Shown: piece after piece, positions 34,739-43,051 of the stretch
Numbering within the stretch: position 1 is the first letter of the stretch
Layout: each line of letters begins with the position of its first letter
Assembly (NCBI GenBank): GCA_030681645.1
Contig: JAUXRX010000057.1
Location: forward strand, 372,001-436,000
Origin: Archangium sp.
Lineage (GTDB): Bacteria > Myxococcota > Myxococcia > Myxococcales > Myxococcaceae
DNA: 64,000 bases
Direction: 5' to 3'
Notes under the pieces: model-generated
Databases searched by the model: none
What the model was told of the DNA's origin: nothing
Seen by the model: only the letters and a program-made list of their open reading frames with translations
Program-made: the position numbers and the translations under genes

Positions 34739-35571
34739 TTGCCGGCCCCGCCGAAGGACTTCGTGGCAGCCGCGAGCGCGGCGTCGTCGAGCGGGACGAA
34801 GCCCGTCAGCCGCACGCCCTCGAGCGCCGAGGTGGACACCTTCGAGAACGCCGCCGCGAGCACCTTCCACTCAGCCGCGCTGAGCTTCGCGCCCACCGTC
34901 GCCACCACCGCCACGGGCAGCCGGGGCCCGGTGTGCACCACCTCGAGCTCGGCGCCGAAGGGCAGCGACGCGAGCGAGGCGGCCTGCTCCGAGTCGACCA
35001 GCACCGCCAGCTTCTGCGTGCCAGTGGCCGCCTTGCGCAACGCGGAGAGCACCTGGCCCCCCGTGGTGACCTTCACCGACGCCGGCAGCGCGTAGCCGGC
35101 GAGCGCGGTCTTCGTCACGAAGTCCGGCGCGTAGCCCGCGGTGGAGAAGAGCTGCCACCCCTCGAGATCCGCCGCCGACTTCACCGTGCCCTTCTTCGCC
35201 ACCAGGGCCCAGGCCTGCGTCGCCTCGAGGCCCTTCTGCACCACGGCCAACCGCGGGGTGAGCTTGAGGGTGGCCTGGTGTTGCAGGAAGAACGGCAACG
35301 GCACCAGGGCGATCGCCGCGTCTGCCTCGGCGAGGCGCGCCAGGCCGGCCTTTTCCTGAGGGAAGTACGTGGCCGACAACCGGTCCTTCGGCCAGCCCGA
35401 GAGCTCGCCCAGCGAGCCGGCGATCTCGTCCATGCGCGACTGGGCCTCTTCGGTCGTGCCGGGGTAGCCGGGGGCGCAGAAGACGAGCGCGGCCTTGTCG
35501 GGGGGCGCCCCGAGGCAGAGGGCCGCAGTGAGGGCGACGAACGGGACCAGCACGCGGGTGAAGGTGCACAT
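34735..35571 (-). CDS. PhnD-like periplasmic substrate-binding protein
   Basis: 278 residues with a signal peptide (MCTFTRVLVPFVALTAALCLGA). The fold resembles phosphate/phosphonate ABC binding proteins: a YFPQEKAGLARLAEADAAIALVPLPFFL segment, then AWALVAKKGTVKSAADLEGWQLFS and a C-terminal helical part. No ABC permease or ATPase genes are next to it. The ligand is therefore open; an orphan sensor or binding role is possible. ATG at 35571 gives the signal peptide. It is divergent from the exporter at 35652 with an 80-base shared control region. Confidence 0.65.
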   Translation of the reverse strand: MCTFTRVLVPFVALTAALCLGAPPDKAALVFCAPGYPGTTEEAQSRMDEIAGSLGELSGWPKDRLSATYFPQEKAGLARLAEADAAIALVPLPFFLQHQATLKLTPRLAVVQKGLEATQAWALVAKKGTVKSAADLEGWQLFSTAGYAPDFVTKTALAGYALPASVKVTTGGQVLSALRKAATGTQKLAVLVDSEQAASLASLPFGAELEVVHTGPRLPVAVVATVGAKLSAAEWKVLAAAFSKVSTSALEGVRLTGFVPLDDAALAAATKSFGGAGK

Positions 35572-35651
35572 GGGCCCAACGTAACGAAGCAACCGATTGC
35601 CGTCGCGATGTCGAGTCTGGGAGGCGCGGTTCTGTTATCGGCACCATCACC

Positions 35652-37946
35652 ATGGGCGCACCTCCACGACTCGAGCGGCTCCTGGCGGCAATCATCAACC
35701 GCCGCTGGATCGTGATCATCGTCTGGCTCGCGCTGGTGCCGCCATCGATCTGGCTGGCGCTGCAGCTGCCCAGCGACGGCGCCATCGATCGCCTGGTGGT
35801 GGAGAGCGACCCCGACGTCGTCCTCACCCGGTCCTTCCAGAAGGTCTTTCCCGAGGGCAAGCAGGTGGTGCTGCTGTTCGAGCCGGCCGAGCCCTTCACC
35901 CCGGCGGCGGTGAGCGAGCTGGCGGCGGTGGAAGACGGGTTGGGCCAGGTGCCCGGCGTCATCACCTTCTCGGCGCTCTCCATCTTCCGGCGCACCACCC
36001 CCGACCTGACGGCGCCCGACTTCGCGCAGCGCTACCAGGCCTTCGCCACCGGCACCGAGCTCTTCCGCCGCCAGGGGCTGGTGGGCGACCACCACGCCTC
36101 GCTCGCCGTGACGTTCGAGGCGAAGAGTCCGCACGAGCGCGACGGGAAGCTGAAGGAGATCGACCAGGTGCTGGGCGCGGTGAAGTACCCGACGCTGGGC
36201 CCCGTCCACCGCGTGGGCCTGCCCTACGTCGAGCAGTGGCTCGAGACCGAGACGACCGCCTCGTCGATCCGCTACTTCCCTCTCTTCGGCGCGTTCGTGG
36301 TGATCCTCGTGCTGGCGCTCTACCGCTCGTGGCGGGCGCTGCTGGCGATCCTGATCACGCTGGGGGTCACGGTGGTGCTGGCGATGGCGCTGGGGAGGCT
36401 GTTCGGCTTCTCCCTCACCATCGTGTCCGAGCTGGTGCCGCTGGTGGTGCTGGTCACCGCCACCGCCACGCTGGTGTACCTGCATTCCCGCTACATCCAG
36501 CAGCCGCCCGGCCTGCCGCTGGAAGAGCACCACGTGGTGGCGCTCGCCAACAAGGCGCTGCCGGTCTCGGCGTCGGTGCTGGCGGCGCTGCTGGGCTTCG
36601 CGGCGCTGGCGGTCTCGCAGATTCGGCCGATTCGCGAGATGGGGGTGTGGACGGCGTCGGGCCTCGCGCTCTCGTGGCTGACCGCGTTCACCTTGTTCCC
36701 CGCGCTGCAGCGGGCCTTCAAGGCGCCGACGCGACAGGGCATGACGCCGGCGGGCAAGCTCTACGTGCGCTTCGCCGACGCCGTTCCCCGCTTCACGTAC
36801 CGCTTCCGCTGGCTGATCCTCGCGATCACCGCGGCGATCGCGGCGGCCGGCGGGGTGGCGCTCTTCGGCTTCCCCGGCGTGGTGGCCCCGATGCGCATGG
36901 AGGTGGACGCGACCGACTACATCGACCCCGACCTGCCGCTGCGCAAGGACATGGCGGCCTACGAGAAGGCCATCGCCGGGCTGGCGCAGGTGCGGGTCTG
37001 GGTGAAGGTGGACGAGGGCACGGTGACCGAACCGGCGGTGCTGCAGGCGCTCGACCGGTACTCGACGGCCATCGGCGCGGAGCCCGGCGTCTCTTCGGTG
37101 ATCGGCCCCACCACGCTGCTGCGCATCCGCCGGTACCTGGCTGGGCAGGGCGACGTGCTCCCGACGGACCCCGAGGCGTTCGCGGCGGTGACGTCGGACT
37201 TCGAGCAGCTGTTGCTGACCGAGAAGGAGATGCGGGGCTTCATCGACGTGGGCTCGATGAGCCAGGCGCAGGTGATGGTGATCACCGCGCGCGGCGACTC
37301 GGCGGCCTTCGAGCTCACCCGGCGGCGGCTCGAGGCGTTGTGGAAAGAAGAGCAGGCGCGCACGCCTGCGCTGGAGAAGTCGACCGTGGCGGTGGTGGGC
37401 GAATCGATCCTGCAGGCGAAGATCGCCGAGCACCTGGTGCCGACGTTGACCGAGAGCTTCGGGCTGACGGCGGCGCTGATCTTCCTCACCTTCCTGGCGG
37501 TGTTCCGCTCGGGCGCGGCGCGGGTGATGGCGATGGTGCCGTCGGTGTTCGCCATTCTCGCCACGTTCCTGGTGATGCGGCTGACGGGCATTCCGCTCAA
37601 CGTGGCGACGATCCTGATCGCCACCACGGTGCTGGGCACCACCGAGAACGACCAGGTGCACTTCTTCCATCACTACCAGGAAGCGAAGAAGGACGGCGCG
37701 AGCGCCGAGCGGGCGATGCTGCACACGCTTCACGTGTCGGGCCACGCCATCATCTACGCGACGTTGATCAACGCGAGCGGCTTCCTCGCGCTCGCCTTCA
37801 GCCACCTGCCGCCGATGAGGCAGTTCGGGCTGGTCACCAGCATCGCGTTCGCGTTCTCGATGATCGCCGACTTCACCGCCCTGCCCGCCGCGCTGTGGAT
37901 CGTGATGCGCGAGAAGCCCGAGCCGGAGGGCACGCAGAAGGGCTGA
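35652..37946 (+). CDS. RND/MMPL-superfamily exporter
   Basis: 764-residue inner-membrane protein with the duplicated six-helix plan of RND transporters. A first helix (RRWIVIIVWLALVPPSIWLALQL) precedes a periplasmic loop, followed by five helices (about residues 215-360), then a second helix, loop and five helices. The motif VLGTTENDQVHFFHHY in the second half corresponds to the conserved proton-relay GxxxDY/xxDH region of MMPL/HpnN-like proteins. It is half the size of AcrB pumps and has no adaptor gene next to it, like lipid or hopanoid exporters. Substrate unknown. Confidence 0.85.
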   Translation: MGAPPRLERLLAAIINRRWIVIIVWLALVPPSIWLALQLPSDGAIDRLVVESDPDVVLTRSFQKVFPEGKQVVLLFEPAEPFTPAAVSELAAVEDGLGQVPGVITFSALSIFRRTTPDLTAPDFAQRYQAFATGTELFRRQGLVGDHHASLAVTFEAKSPHERDGKLKEIDQVLGAVKYPTLGPVHRVGLPYVEQWLETETTASSIRYFPLFGAFVVILVLALYRSWRALLAILITLGVTVVLAMALGRLFGFSLTIVSELVPLVVLVTATATLVYLHSRYIQQPPGLPLEEHHVVALANKALPVSASVLAALLGFAALAVSQIRPIREMGVWTASGLALSWLTAFTLFPALQRAFKAPTRQGMTPAGKLYVRFADAVPRFTYRFRWLILAITAAIAAAGGVALFGFPGVVAPMRMEVDATDYIDPDLPLRKDMAAYEKAIAGLAQVRVWVKVDEGTVTEPAVLQALDRYSTAIGAEPGVSSVIGPTTLLRIRRYLAGQGDVLPTDPEAFAAVTSDFEQLLLTEKEMRGFIDVGSMSQAQVMVITARGDSAAFELTRRRLEALWKEEQARTPALEKSTVAVVGESILQAKIAEHLVPTLTESFGLTAALIFLTFLAVFRSGAARVMAMVPSVFAILATFLVMRLTGIPLNVATILIATTVLGTTENDQVHFFHHYQEAKKDGASAERAMLHTLHVSGHAIIYATLINASGFLALAFSHLPPMRQFGLVTSIAFAFSMIADFTALPAALWIVMREKPEPEGTQKG

Positions 37947-38111
37947 TCGACCCGTGGTCTCGCTCCGAGCGCGAGCTCGAGGCTGCCCAATGGCAATACC
38001 TTGAAGGTGGAGCTCCCGGAAGGTGAGTGGCATTGTCGCGCCGCCCCACCCCTTCAACCATTTGCGACTTTCGTTGGACGGGGGCCTCGTATCGTCGAGG
38101 ATTCACGGCCT

Positions 38112-40883
38112 GTGGAGACAGAGATCCCGAGGCGGTGGGTGGAGTTGCAGGTGCGGGTGGACTCGCGTGGCAACATGTGGCTGTCGTTCCTCGACTCGCG
38201 CGGCGTGACACTGAGCCCGCATGTGACCCGGCGCGTCGCGAGGCAGGCCTGGTACGCGATGTGGTTCTTCGAAGGGCGCGCGGTCTTGGTGCCCGACAGA
38301 TTTCAGGAGCGACTCGACCGCCTGGTGGCCGAGATGCCCGAGCGATATCGGCCGCACACGGGCATGCGGCCAGCCGTGCTCCCGGTCTTCGTCTCAGCAA
38401 GGGCGATGGGGGCCGACCGCGCGATCCAGATCGTCAGCCAGACGCTCGCCCGCATCCTTCCGCTCGAGACCTTCGAGGTCACGCGCTTGCAGCAGGCGCC
38501 CGCCACGCGGCCGGCCTTCCGCATGCCCCTCGACATGCTCGCGGTCGAGTCAGAGGCCGCGGTGGCGGCACTCGAGGGCGAGCAATGGGCAGACGAGCTG
38601 CGGCAGACGAGTGGCCTCCAACTCGACAACGTCCGCGCCAACCAGGTCCTCAACGCCCTCCGGCGGCGGCCCCGCGACGTTCTCGTCGGGCCAGCCGACC
38701 TGCTTCGAGAGCTGTCCCCGGAACTCCACACGCTCGAACTCTCACATCAGCCTCGCTTGGTGGTGACGCTCGGAGATCGCGGTCCCCTCCGCCACACCCG
38801 GCTCGCCCCTGCCGCCGCTACGCTCCGAACCAACATCCCTCCCACCCGGCCCGGCCCGATGCTCAAGGACCTCGTCCTCGGCGTCGCGCACGACCTCCCC
38901 CTGCACGAGGTGCTCGTCGAGGTGCGGCGGGCCAGCCCTCCCGGCGACCACTTCGAGCTTCGCGCCGATCCCCACACCAACCACGGGCTGCGAATGAGCG
39001 ACGCCTACAGCGGCATGATCGAGGACGCGCTCACGCTTCACTCCCGCCTACCCGAGGGCATCGGCGACGACGTCCTGCGCATCGCGTCGTTGCCTGCAAA
39101 CTTCCAGGGCGAGACGACCGGCATGGTGCCGATCTCGAGAGCAGAGCGCGCACTGGCCTCCACGCGCGAACGGGTCACGGCGCTGCCCGTTCGCGCTGCT
39201 CCTGAGCCCGATGGACCTCGCCGAGTCGATCTCCGCCTCAAGCGGCGCGAGTTCAGCCCGGCCCTGGGTACGGCCTCCGTGCGCGATCCCTTGCAGGTCC
39301 TCTGGGTCGGGCGCGACGTCACGCTCGCCGCGAACACGCCATACGCACTCGAAGTGCAGGTCGGCGGCCGTCACCCGGCGACCCTGTTCACCAGCCCGCC
39401 GCCGGGTCTTGACGAGCTGCTCCAGCCTTCGCGTGAGACGCACCTGCTCGACGTCGTCGTGTTCGGCCTCGACTTCCGCATCATGGGCAGCTGTCGCGCC
39501 GTGATGGAGCTCGCCAGGACCGGGGCCGGTCCTGTGATCACCTTCGAGGTGAAAACGCCCCGTTCGCCTGGGCGTGCCCGGCTGCGCGTCTGCATCTACG
39601 AGGGCAACCACCTGCTGCAGTCATTCGTGCTCCGAGCCGACGTCCAGTCCGAAGAGCGTCTCGGCACAAGCGTGCTCGAAGTCGTGACAGAGTTCTCCCG
39701 CTCCGACCGGATGAGCGATCTGAGCGCCTTCAAGAATCGCGAACTCTCGATCGCGGTCAACGACGACCCTTCCGGCTCGCATACCCTCACCTTCAAGCGC
39801 GACACCACCTCGGGCACCGTCCGCTTCAGCGAGCGGCAGCTCGAGAAGCCGGTTGCACGGATACGCGCGCTGCTCCGCGAGGCGGCCTTCGCCGACGACG
39901 GGCAGCGGTTCCCCGCCAACCAGGCCTCCGTGGCCCAGCACTTCGACGCGACGATCTTCGCCCTCGCCAGCGAGGGCAAGGCGCTCTCCCGCGCCCTGAA
40001 GATCAACGCGCCTGGGCTGGAACGCGTCCTCAGCGAGGTGGCCGAGACCGAAGGAGAGACCCTCCAGCTGGTGCGGCTCCGGACGTCCTACGCGTTCCCC
40101 TGGGCCCTCCTTTACGACTTCGACCTGCCGAGCGCCGCCCAGCCGATTTGCCGGGGCGTCGACGCTGCCGGCGAGGCCTGCAAACACAAGGCGAGCAGCC
40201 GTGCGTATTGCATCAACGGCTTCTGGGGTGCGCGGCACTGCATCGAGGAACTGGTGAGCCTCTCCAACGTCAAGCCCCCGCCCCCACTCCCCCGGGTGCC
40301 GCTCACGCTCGCACTCGGCGTCAACGACGCCTTCACCGCGAGCCTGTCGACCAGCCTCAGGGCGCTCACGCCCGACTTCGGCGAGCACGACGTCACCACG
40401 CCGCTGATCGATGCGCTGTCGTCCGACTCGCGACGCCCTTCCCACCTGATCGTGCTCGGCCACCTCACCGTCGTCGACCAGGACCTCGGCGTCATGAGCA
40501 TCTCGCCTGAGGCAGGCCCCGCGCTCCTCTCCACCACGGAGCTCACCGACCGCATGGGCCCCGAGGGATGGCAGACGCCCAGGCCCCTCGTCCTGATCAT
40601 GGCCTGTGCCTCGGGCGCGACCACCGTCGCGACGCTCAACGACCTCGTGCTCACCGTGTCCCGTTGTGGTGCTGCCGCGGTGGTCGGCACCGAGTGCGAC
40701 AGCTACTCGTCGGTTGTCGCCCGCTTCGCGAAAGATGTGACGACAGACCTCTGGGCCGGGGGAACCCTCGGCCGGGCGATGCGCGACTTCCGACGAACGC
40801 TGCTGCGGGCCGGAAACCCGCTGGGTTTCGTCTTCAACTCCGTCGGTCACAGCGAGTTGAGCTTCGCCCCGGAGGCACCATGA
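38112..40883 (+). CDS. CHAT-type caspase-like protease with a large N-terminal region
   Basis: 923 residues. The C-terminal region (about 700-923) has CHAT features: His784 in LIVLGHLTV, Cys832 in PLVLIMACASGAT, and the typical end AVVGTECDS...VARFAKDVTTDLWAGGTLGRAMRDFRRTLL. The first 700 residues match no family I know; they contain beta-rich segments and no membrane helix. I chose the GTG at 38112 because GAGGA lies ten bases upstream and third-codon-position GC rises only here; a TTG at 38001 is possible but its extra codons look non-coding. The stop overlaps the next start (ATGA at 40880-40883), tying it to the membrane protein. Confidence 0.75.
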   Translation: METEIPRRWVELQVRVDSRGNMWLSFLDSRGVTLSPHVTRRVARQAWYAMWFFEGRAVLVPDRFQERLDRLVAEMPERYRPHTGMRPAVLPVFVSARAMGADRAIQIVSQTLARILPLETFEVTRLQQAPATRPAFRMPLDMLAVESEAAVAALEGEQWADELRQTSGLQLDNVRANQVLNALRRRPRDVLVGPADLLRELSPELHTLELSHQPRLVVTLGDRGPLRHTRLAPAAATLRTNIPPTRPGPMLKDLVLGVAHDLPLHEVLVEVRRASPPGDHFELRADPHTNHGLRMSDAYSGMIEDALTLHSRLPEGIGDDVLRIASLPANFQGETTGMVPISRAERALASTRERVTALPVRAAPEPDGPRRVDLRLKRREFSPALGTASVRDPLQVLWVGRDVTLAANTPYALEVQVGGRHPATLFTSPPPGLDELLQPSRETHLLDVVVFGLDFRIMGSCRAVMELARTGAGPVITFEVKTPRSPGRARLRVCIYEGNHLLQSFVLRADVQSEERLGTSVLEVVTEFSRSDRMSDLSAFKNRELSIAVNDDPSGSHTLTFKRDTTSGTVRFSERQLEKPVARIRALLREAAFADDGQRFPANQASVAQHFDATIFALASEGKALSRALKINAPGLERVLSEVAETEGETLQLVRLRTSYAFPWALLYDFDLPSAAQPICRGVDAAGEACKHKASSRAYCINGFWGARHCIEELVSLSNVKPPPPLPRVPLTLALGVNDAFTASLSTSLRALTPDFGEHDVTTPLIDALSSDSRRPSHLIVLGHLTVVDQDLGVMSISPEAGPALLSTTELTDRMGPEGWQTPRPLVLIMACASGATTVATLNDLVLTVSRCGAAAVVGTECDSYSSVVARFAKDVTTDLWAGGTLGRAMRDFRRTLLRAGNPLGFVFNSVGHSELSFAPEAP

Positions 40884-42982
40884 AGGCTGGTGCAGTGGTC
40901 GCGCTCCTCCTCCTCGCGTCGAAAGGGTTCGCTGGCGAACTGGTCGAAGTGCTGTCTTCGCGCAGCGCCCTCGTCGGCGGCGGGGGGTCGCGCACGGCGC
41001 ACTTCGAGGCGAGCCGTGATCAGGCGTACCAGAGCTTCGACGAGCTCAGGCTGCTCGACGTCGTGCAGGGTGGATTCTCGCTGGGCGACCATGAGCGCGC
41101 GGCCTTTTCGGTGGTTTGGGCCGACGGGGGTATCGACCTCAAGATCGAAACTGATCAGCTCTCGCAGGGGCCCTACACGGTCCGCTCTCGCGCGCAGGCG
41201 ACGCTCCCCGACGGTGGAGTCGGTGCCACGACGCTGAGCTTCGAACTCCTGATCGCGCCGGCCACCGTGTCCCTCGATGCGTCGAAGCTTCGGGTCAGAG
41301 AGAGCTGGAGCCTCTCCGGGTGGCCAGAGGATGGCGGTCGTTTCGTGCTGCGAGAGGGGTCGCAGCGCTCGCGCGCTCGAGCGATCGTCAGCTCCGAGCC
41401 GGAAGGGGCAACCAACGGAACGGACAACTTCGATCGCGCTCTGCTGATCGAGCCCGTGTCGCTCGACGCTGGTCAGACACTGAGCGTCGGCTACCATCTG
41501 GCTCCAGAGGTTGGGCTGGGGAAGACCACAGGCAAGCTCAAGCTCGCGTCGAGGGATCTCGCGGCGGACGTGGTCGTCGACTACGAGATCATCCGCCGTG
41601 TCGAGCCTCCGTGGATCCTCGCCGTGGTCTTGCTCGGCTGCTTCGCCGGCTACCTCACGCGCACCGTGCTGGCGCGCGCCGTCGAGAAGCTGCGCAGACG
41701 AGAGGAACTTGCGCGCCTGATTATCGAGGTCGAACGTCAGCTCGTGCTCCACCCTGACGCTGAATATCAGCGACGCGTGAGCACGAGCCTCACCGCGTTG
41801 AAGACCCTGCCCCCGGACGACGCGGAGGCCGTCGATTCGCTCTTGAAGGCGACCCATGAGGAGCTCTCGGCGGCCGTCGCCGACATCGGAACGAGGCGCC
41901 CCGCCGCGGTGGCACTCCTCGTGAAGCTGCGCTCGCACCTCGGCACCGGGGGGACGCTCCCGAAGGCGGTGAGCGAGGCGCTCGCCGTGCTCGCGGCGCC
42001 CGTCGCATCCGCCGCGCTCGTCCTCGAACGCGACGAGGTGGCCCAGGCCCAGGCGATACTCGAGGCGGCGCAGAAGAACCTCTCGTCGCAGCTGGCGGCG
42101 GCCGCAGAGCCCTTCTGCGATGAGGCGACGGCGCTGATCGACGCGGTCGCCGTGCGGCAGCTGCCCTTCGCGAGCGCCGGTCCCAAGGCGGGCTTCGCCG
42201 CCGCACAGAAGGCCCTCGACGAGTTGGGCAAGGCCGAAGCAGAGCCGGGCACGAAGCTGGAGAGGTTCTGGGACGCACTGCGGGCCCTGCGCGCCCTCGT
42301 GCAGGAGCTCTTCCGCGGGGCCGCGACGGCAACCGCGACCGTGCTCGAATACGCCTCCGGGCTCACGACGGAAGAGCGCCGACAGCTCGACGCGGCCGTG
42401 ACGAAGCTCCAGGCGGTCGCGAGGGAACCCTGGGCAGAAGCGCTGGCCCAGGGATCGCTCCTCTCGAATGTCACCCAACAACTGCGCACGGCGCTCGAGC
42501 GGCTGGTGACGGCCGCTGCGTCCCCCGCGGCCCTCAAAGCGCTCCTGGACGCGGGGAATTTCGTAGACCTGGCGAAGGCGCTGCCGCGGCAGTCCGCGTC
42601 CGCGGGGACTGCGCTGGGGGGAACGAAGGCGGGAGACCCGGCCCTCACCGGACGAATCGAGCTGGGCGCCATCGGATGGTCGCCTTTCACGCAGGTAGTC
42701 CCGAACCTCGGCACCGGCCACGTGACGCCCGTGGCCCCGCCCTTCGCCGGGCAAAGCAGATGGTCGCGGCTGGGCAAGATGGTCGATGTCAGGTGGCTGC
42801 AGACCGGAGTCGTCTGGTTCTTCGTCGCCATGGCCGCGTGCGTCTCCTTCGAATCGACCTTCGGCTACAGCTACAAGGACATCTTCTCGGTCTTCGCGTG
42901 GGCCTTCGGGCTCGACCTCGCCTCCGCGGGGCTGGTCGCCACGTACCGTACGGTGGGCTCGACCCGCGAGAAGCAGTTCTAG
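40880..42982 (+). CDS. Large membrane-anchored protein coupled to the CHAT protease
   Basis: 700 residues. A signal peptide (MKAGAVVALLLLASKGFAG) is followed by a beta-rich exported domain (about 20-240), a transmembrane helix (about 245-262), a long Ala/Leu/Glu-rich helical cytosolic region (about 265-630) with coiled-coil character, and two further hydrophobic segments near the C-terminus (about 643-690). No family recognised. The layout, an outside sensor-like domain joined to a long inside helical domain, fits a signal-transducing partner of the cytosolic CHAT protease to which it is translationally coupled. That role is inference. Confidence 0.75.
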   Translation: MKAGAVVALLLLASKGFAGELVEVLSSRSALVGGGGSRTAHFEASRDQAYQSFDELRLLDVVQGGFSLGDHERAAFSVVWADGGIDLKIETDQLSQGPYTVRSRAQATLPDGGVGATTLSFELLIAPATVSLDASKLRVRESWSLSGWPEDGGRFVLREGSQRSRARAIVSSEPEGATNGTDNFDRALLIEPVSLDAGQTLSVGYHLAPEVGLGKTTGKLKLASRDLAADVVVDYEIIRRVEPPWILAVVLLGCFAGYLTRTVLARAVEKLRRREELARLIIEVERQLVLHPDAEYQRRVSTSLTALKTLPPDDAEAVDSLLKATHEELSAAVADIGTRRPAAVALLVKLRSHLGTGGTLPKAVSEALAVLAAPVASAALVLERDEVAQAQAILEAAQKNLSSQLAAAAEPFCDEATALIDAVAVRQLPFASAGPKAGFAAAQKALDELGKAEAEPGTKLERFWDALRALRALVQELFRGAATATATVLEYASGLTTEERRQLDAAVTKLQAVAREPWAEALAQGSLLSNVTQQLRTALERLVTAAASPAALKALLDAGNFVDLAKALPRQSASAGTALGGTKAGDPALTGRIELGAIGWSPFTQVVPNLGTGHVTPVAPPFAGQSRWSRLGKMVDVRWLQTGVVWFFVAMAACVSFESTFGYSYKDIFSVFAWAFGLDLASAGLVATYRTVGSTREKQF

Positions 42983-43051
42983 GTTTTCGGAAAGACCGGG
43001 CCCAGCAGCACGACCTGACCACGCCTCACCCTCTCCCTCGGAGATCCCATC

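Noticed and set aside
37991-38006. TGGCAATACCTTGAAG before the CHAT gene as a sigma-54 promoter
   Set aside because: Spacing between the two elements is one base short and the -12 GC is missing.
35181-38057. 958-codon minus-strand frame opposite the RND exporter
   Set aside because: Composition artefact; the plus strand gives a full 12-helix transporter.
38001-38111. TTG at 38001 as the start of the CHAT protein
   Set aside because: No ribosome site and third-base GC in these codons is low; coding character begins near 38112.
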